DNA from: Epiperipatus broadwayi
Taxonomy: Eukaryota; Onychophora; Udeonychophora; Euonychophora; Peripatidae
Direction: 5' to 3'
DNA length: 64,000 nt
NCBI GenBank assembly: GCA_028023455.1
Contig: JAQFVV010012967.1
Span: 250,001-314,000, forward strand
Both the position numbers and the translations under genes were made by a program. The notes beneath the pieces are model-generated. The model was not told the origin of the DNA, made no database searches, and saw nothing but the letters and a program-made list of their open reading frames with translations. Of this stretch, positions 59,254-64,000 are shown in pieces (position 1 is the stretch's first letter; every line of letters starts with the position of its first letter).

Positions 59254-60023
59254 TCAAAATATAATCCAATTCTGCTGTACCTTCATTTGAATGCTTCCAT
59301 GTTCATTTCCTTTTAACATTTTTCTAAAAAAAAAAAAAAAAGAATTCATAATATAAAGTTTTTCTTTTTCTGCAAACTCCACAAGTCTATGTCCTTTCTC
59401 ATTTCTATTACCACAACCAAAATTACCTACAGCACTTTCATCTTTCATTTGTTTAATAATCCTAGCATTAAAGTCTCTCATAACAATTTTAAAATGTTGT
59501 TTACTCTGATCAAAAGCCTTTTGTACATCCATATAAAAATCTTCTATTATTTCATCACTATAAGAACTTGTTGGGGCATAAACCTGAATTGTCTGCATTT
59601 GGTATCTGCTATTAAATTATACAACTAATCTTGCCACTTTGTCTGATATACCATCAATGTTCTTCCCCTTTTTCTTTATAATGAATCTTACTCCACTTGT
59701 ATTTCCAATATTTGTGCTTTATAGTAGAGTACATGTCCACTTTTTAAATCAATTGTCTCTTCACCTTTTCTTCTAACTTCATAAAGTTCAATAATGTCCC
59801 ATTTAATATAAGACTGTTCTTTTTCTAATGCTTGCAATCTTCTTTCACTTGAAAGTGATCTGCAGTTGTAAGTACCTAAATAAAAAGCCATCATCAAATG
59901 GCAGCCTGGATCCACAATCAGCGGATTCTTAGCACCCTCTGCCTTCGGCCACCAACTGCTGCCTTGGTTAGTGACTTTACAGCCTCCTGGGAATAAACAC
60001 CATGATTTATTTTTGTCTGTCAT
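59254..60023 (-). pseudogene. RTE LINE APE endonuclease pieces
   Basis: 59,688-60,023: leader then FYLGTYNCRSLSSERRLQAL, with the catalytic N of the APE fold, and IIELYEVRRKGEE with the catalytic E, then DLKSGHVLYYK. 59,254-59,598: QVYAPTSSYSDEIIEDFYMD, HFKIVMRDFNARI (the D and N pair retained, G changed to R) and AVGNFGCGNRNEKGHRLVEF, KLYIMNSFF. Two frames with a gap between them. A poly-A run at 59,326-59,341 breaks the frame. Confidence 0.8.
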
Positions 60024-60044
60024 GATTGTATATGTCTATTGGAA

Positions 60045-61195
60045 AAATATTTATCATTTCCTCATACATTCATTCTGCCTTATCAGAATATAATATATAT
60101 CATGTGACCATAAATTATCAATTAAGTAATGAGTGTAAAAATATGAAAGACAAAAATCAAAATAATTTAATAAATATAAAATCAATTTATTTACAAAAAT
60201 AGAAGTATAACAATAATAAATTAAGTACTTATCAAATTCTATATCTTAAAAGATTTTGAATGCCTTGTAAATGTAGGAGCTTTATCTAAATTTAAACGAT
60301 GCTAAAAAAATGTATAAATCTTTCTCTATACATTGTTGGAAAAGAAATTCATTGAAGAAGATTGTTATTCCAATATTAAATAAACTTCACTATTAACAAA
60401 TTATCAAACAACTAATATAAAATAATGCTTTATATGATGTTTATTTATTATCATACAGTCAGTTTCTCAAAATATATATCTCCTTTATATAAACTTTATT
60501 CATTTATTTACAAAGATAATAAAACATTTACATTATATATTCGAATATTAATAAAGATGACACTATAAATTATCTGTCTTCTACAGGTTACAAATACAAA
60601 TTATCAGGAGGTTTTTCTACTGTATAATTATACAATACTATAACAAATATTTATGGCCACAGACACTGAAGTATAGTTAACATGGATATATGTGGCATTA
60701 CAAAATATGCCTAAACTAGTGTAAATATATGAGTTAAAATTGCAATGGAAGTTATTAGGAGTTTCTTTCTATGAAATAACAATATCATATTACATGTAGA
60801 ACTAATCACCACAGAAATAATATAATTTGACAAATAATTCTTTATAAAACTTTTAATATATCTATAATTACAACACATAACGCTAACTCGCATTACTTCA
60901 ATATTTTTACATTGTGTTAAAAAAGAATTTGATAACTTTTTAACATAGTATAAAGACTGAAATTTTTAAAAGATCAATAAAACATAAAAAAATATATAAA
61001 ATAAATATATTTTAACCATTAATTGCAATAATTTATTTTACAAGCAACTCTCTCTTCTCCAACATGAGTTTATGCACATACATCTTGCATAAATCTTAAA
61101 ATATAATTATATAATTTAAATAATAACTATTTGTACATCCCTGTTTGATCCTGTTTTCCTATTATGAGAACTTTTATTTTATCAAGAAAAAAGTA
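60045..61195. other. A+T-rich spacer, nothing recognised
   Basis: No feature supported. Confidence 0.5.
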
Positions 61196-61199
61196 AATA

Positions 61200-61262
61200 G
61201 ATAATAATAATAATAACAACAACAACAACAATAATAATAATGATGATAATAATAATGCTGTT
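61200..61262. repeat. Compound (ATA)n/(ACA)n microsatellite
   Basis: ATAATAATAATAACAACAAC followed by imperfect units; visible directly. Confidence 0.9.
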
Positions 61263-61457
61263 AATAGGTAGGAACAAACTTTTAAAAGCTCCTGAATGTA
61301 CTTAATAAAAAGCAAACAAAATCTATTTAATAGTTTAAAAATCTTATAATTATGAAAAGTGTAAACGATTCTGGATTGTAAGAAAGAAAAGCCCTATCAA
61401 CAAAGTAAGTTATTTTTGATATTTTTGTCATTAAGAAAAATCTAGTTATCTAAGAAA

Positions 61458-62580
61458 ATGGCATCTGAAGAAAACAATTGGTTAATTACTAAGAGAGATT
61501 GTGATATAAATGTGAAAACAGTTGCAGAAACCAGTAAGGCTAAAAAGTCTTATGCAAATATTGCTTCAATGAAACTGCAAAAAGCAGTATTACAAAATAT
61601 TATACAAGCAAATTCTTATAAGCCACAACAAGAAAACTCAGAAAAAAAATGGAGGGGAAGGACAAATAGGCAGATTTAGGAAAGCTAATTCAACAGACAT
61701 CTTTGAACTAAATATAGAAAATTAAGATGAGACATTTAATCATGTAACAAAACAAACAGAAGATAACTGGACAGAAGAAGAAATACAAGAAATCAACATC
61801 CAGTATTTAATAACACAATACTGAATAACCTATATGAATCTTTTAAAAAAAAAATTTCTGATAGATCATTAGTGCTCATAATTACAGACAGAAATTTAAC
61901 TTTATATAAATTTCAGAGATAGTTATTGTATCAAAAACTAGCAGAAAAAAACTTGTGGGTCTCAATTTCAGTGATAGATGAACATACAAACTCAAGATAC
62001 ATTGCTATACAATTTTTCAAAATAGGCTTAAATCACAGATAAAAATGATGGGTGGATATGTAATGATTATTGTAGATGAAAATCTGCAAGATTATTGTTC
62101 AGGAATCATAAAGAATACATATTTTGACTATAGCTTTAATGATTTCAAAAGTGTGATCCAACCATTTGAACAAGCCATATATATTAAAAAGATCTTGTGC
62201 ATTGATACACCCACACTAGTATACATGAACAGTTATCACTTTAAGATAAAGCTGCACCAGCATATTAAGCCAGAAGAAATTCCCAGGCAAATTATGGATC
62301 AGAGAGCAATTTTGGATCTACAAATTAAAGGCCCAAAGCCACAATGTTTTGGCTGCAGAGAAAGAAGTTATTTAATTATAGACTTCCAAGGAATAAAAAT
62401 ATTATTAATAATAAAGGATTTGGTATATCAGAAGAAAGACTTGAAAGGAGAACAAGCAGTAAACACAGGGATACAAAGCAAATGTTGACTTTGGAGATGG
62501 TAACTCAGGGATGCAAAGAGGAAAGAAATTCTATACAACTACATATAAATTCAGATAAAAAAGTGAAAGTGCAAATATAA
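61458..62580 (+). pseudogene. LINE ORF1-like protein with zinc knuckle, broken
   Basis: 61,458-61,679 (73 codons) starts MASEENNWLITKRDCDINVK and includes KKSYANIASMK, a SYA(D/N)IAS motif often seen in LINE ORF1 proteins. 62,045-62,488 (147 codons, another frame) includes VIQPFEQAIYIKKILCIDTP and KGPKPQCFGCRERSYL, one CCHC-type zinc knuckle with C..C kept but the later H and C lost. A frameshift separates the parts. Function in live elements: RNA binding and chaperone activity. Confidence 0.55.
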
Positions 62581-63047
62581 ATAATGATGGAAGCAATATT
62601 AGTCGGATTCCAGATTTAAATGCATGTGGATAAAGCTCTAGAAAAAGATATAGATGAATACATACAGAAAGAAAATGTACAGAAAAAGCAATATTATGAA
62701 GAGAATATGAATTTGGATAAAGAACTGAAATTAATTAAAGAACTAGGAGCAATACAAATATTGAGATTACTCAGATAATAATGCCAAGTATGTTGCAAGT
62801 TACTAAGGATAATATTAATTGAGCAAAAGAGAAAACCGGGAAGGCCCTCAAAAAACAGGAAAGAAGACAAAATTGGGAGAGCTTATATTTGATGACACAG
62901 GAGAATGGCATCGAATGGAGAGCTGCACTGATGTTGAATCTGAATGGGAATTTGAAGATGTCTGAGATGTACAATAGAAAGATAGCTAAAGATAAGTATA
63001 TTTAGGGATAAAGTGAATCAAACAAATTTCAAAGTAAAATTATATAA

Positions 63048-63188
63048 ATGAGAATTAAAATTGCTTCTTTTAATGTATGGGGTTTGAATTCAATAGAAAA
63101 AATATTTAAATTGACACAATGGATCAGGGAAATAAAACCTCATATAATGGGCTTGCCTGAAACCAAAATCTATGTGGGATCACAGTAG
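63048..63188 (+). pseudogene. LINE ORF2 start: APE endonuclease N-terminus
   Basis: ATG at 63,048, then IKIASFNVWGLNS with the catalytic asparagine, LTQWIREIKPHIMGLPETK with the catalytic glutamate, and a stop at 63,186-63,188. Pattern as in L1 and Tx1 endonucleases (NVNGLNS...L.W......DI...QET). Downstream continuation is not recognisable. Confidence 0.7.
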
Positions 63189-63431
63189 AATAATAAATTA
63201 CTGTATTATCACATTTGGACTGTTAACCTAGGCAGGAATGAACAATCTGGGATATTGAGATCAAATTTATGTAGACAAGAACTATGATTTAAGCTCCTGT
63301 AAATCTAGAAAGAACTCTGACAAAATTGAACAATGTAAATGTAAAAAGTTTGTAATGGCCTTGTAGCAGTAGATTTGCTTTGTAATTTTAATCATTGCAT
63401 TCTTTTGAGTCAATGAAAGGCCTTTTGAAAC

Positions 63432-63495
<64 letters not shown>

Positions 63496-63509
63496 TGATG
63501 ATGATGATG

Positions 63510-63551
<42 letters not shown>

Positions 63552-63552
63552 T
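63432..63552. repeat. (AAT)n-(GAT)n-(ATT)n self-complementary array
   Basis: About 20 AAT copies, 6-7 GAT copies, then about 17 ATT copies. The two flanks are reverse complements and could fold into a hairpin about 50 bp long. Confidence 0.95.
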
Positions 63553-63559
63553 AATAGTA

Positions 63560-64000
63560 ATAATAATTTTATTTATTTATTTACCTTACAAAACTACAGC
63601 ATTAAGCCAATTACAGAATTGCATCATAACTAATATACAGTAAAATACATAAATGAGTATAAATGGTAATTATTAATATGATTATGTGCCATATTTCTTT
63701 ATAAGATAAGTAATAATTTTTTTTTAAAATCTAAAGTAAAAATATTTCCATTAGTAAAATCATGATTATAGATAATAATTCATTCATTTAAATGCCAAAC
63801 ACCAGCATATATCCTATTACAGTTAACACATTAAAAACAAAATAAATAAAAGGGATAAACATAATGTATATAACAATAATAAACAGTAACAACCAATTTA
63901 ATATATAAACAAAATCAATTTAAACCAATCAACAATGGCATTTAAATTTAATAATATTACAAAATTTTATTATAATCTAAATTGAAGTGTTTAGTATTGC
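63560..64000. other. A+T-rich spacer to window end
   Basis: No feature supported. Confidence 0.5.

Larger units (their letters stand above)
57034..60040 (-). mobile_element. RTE/BovB-type LINE, nearly full length, decayed
   Basis: On the minus strand: a 5' leader, an APE-type endonuclease (60,023-59,254), a connecting region, reverse transcriptase (58,644-57,824) and the C-terminal region (57,811-57,341), ending near 57,037 in CTGCAGTGGATTGATAATGG followed by TTGATGATGATGACTT. That ending (GCAGTGGA... with a GAT-type tail) is typical of RTE elements. Coding pieces are separated by stops and frameshifts, so it cannot move. A weak direct repeat TTGTATA near both ends (57,020 and 60,026) could be the target duplication. 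Confidence 0.82.
61450..63260 (+). mobile_element. L1/Tx1-like LINE, front part only
   Basis: The plus strand carries an ORF1-like region (from ATG at 61,458) and the very start of ORF2 (63,048), then stops. What follows is a short A+T-rich stretch and a trinucleotide array. LINE copies usually lose the 5' end, so a copy that keeps the front and loses the RT points to a later deletion, or to internal rearrangement. Confidence 0.6.

Overview
This 64 kb window is nuclear DNA from an animal, most likely an invertebrate. It is very A+T-rich (about three quarters by eye), has no bacterial-style gene packing, and is full of metazoan transposon families: Penelope-like elements (PLE) with GIY-YIG endonucleases, RTE-type and other LINEs, Tigger, hAT and Merlin-like DNA transposons, tRNA-derived SINEs, an LTR element and long (AAT)n arrays. 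I found no intact host protein-coding gene and no exon set I could defend. Almost all short ORFs in the window are chance ORFs or microsatellite translations. The octopod SINE I would expect to see repeatedly is absent; I cannot name the species.

Layout: 0-9.6 kb is A+T-rich spacer with fold-back repeats at 1.0, 3.9 and 9.3-9.6 kb, an (ATT)n array, and one copy (7.6-8.9 kb) of an unclassified repeat whose inverted partner lies at 34.6-35.7 kb. 11.2-15.8 kb holds a G+C-richer patch and a broken LTR retrotransposon: LTR-like DNA with a 233-bp tandem duplication, gag with one in-frame stop, a 500-N gap, and the end of a second LTR. 20.2-24.9 kb is a decayed LINE split by two PLE insertions; the second (22,303-24,720) is the best preserved element here, with 12-bp target duplications. 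25-34 kb carries MITEs, tRNA-SINE-like segments, a mini-PLE, a 2.7-kb Tigger with recognisable TIRs, a PLE RT remnant and a 0.5-kb fold-back with 13-bp target duplications. 35.8-36.9 kb is a 430-450-bp tandem repeat. 39-47 kb has a Merlin-like remnant, a decayed hAT transposase and a non-autonomous hAT with 8-bp target-site duplications. 48.6-54.3 kb holds a fold-back element with a canonical hammerhead ribozyme, a minisatellite of TGACCT half-sites, a retroposed tRNA with perfect 16-bp target duplications, another PLE remnant and a very long (AAT)n array. 57-60 kb is an RTE-type LINE and 61.4-63.2 kb the front part of an L1/Tx1-like LINE.

The most interesting signal is a set of small self-cleaving ribozyme motifs that ORF annotation cannot show. 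One type I hammerhead with every core position correct lies at 48,702-48,743 (minus). Diverged relatives lie at 17.6 and 30.4 kb. A second sequence family at 9,425-9,468 has a perfect 6-bp stem I. A hammerhead-like core with stem-II covariation recurs in the 36-kb tandem array. A second striking signal is the extreme depletion of C on the sense strand of the 22-24 kb PLE.
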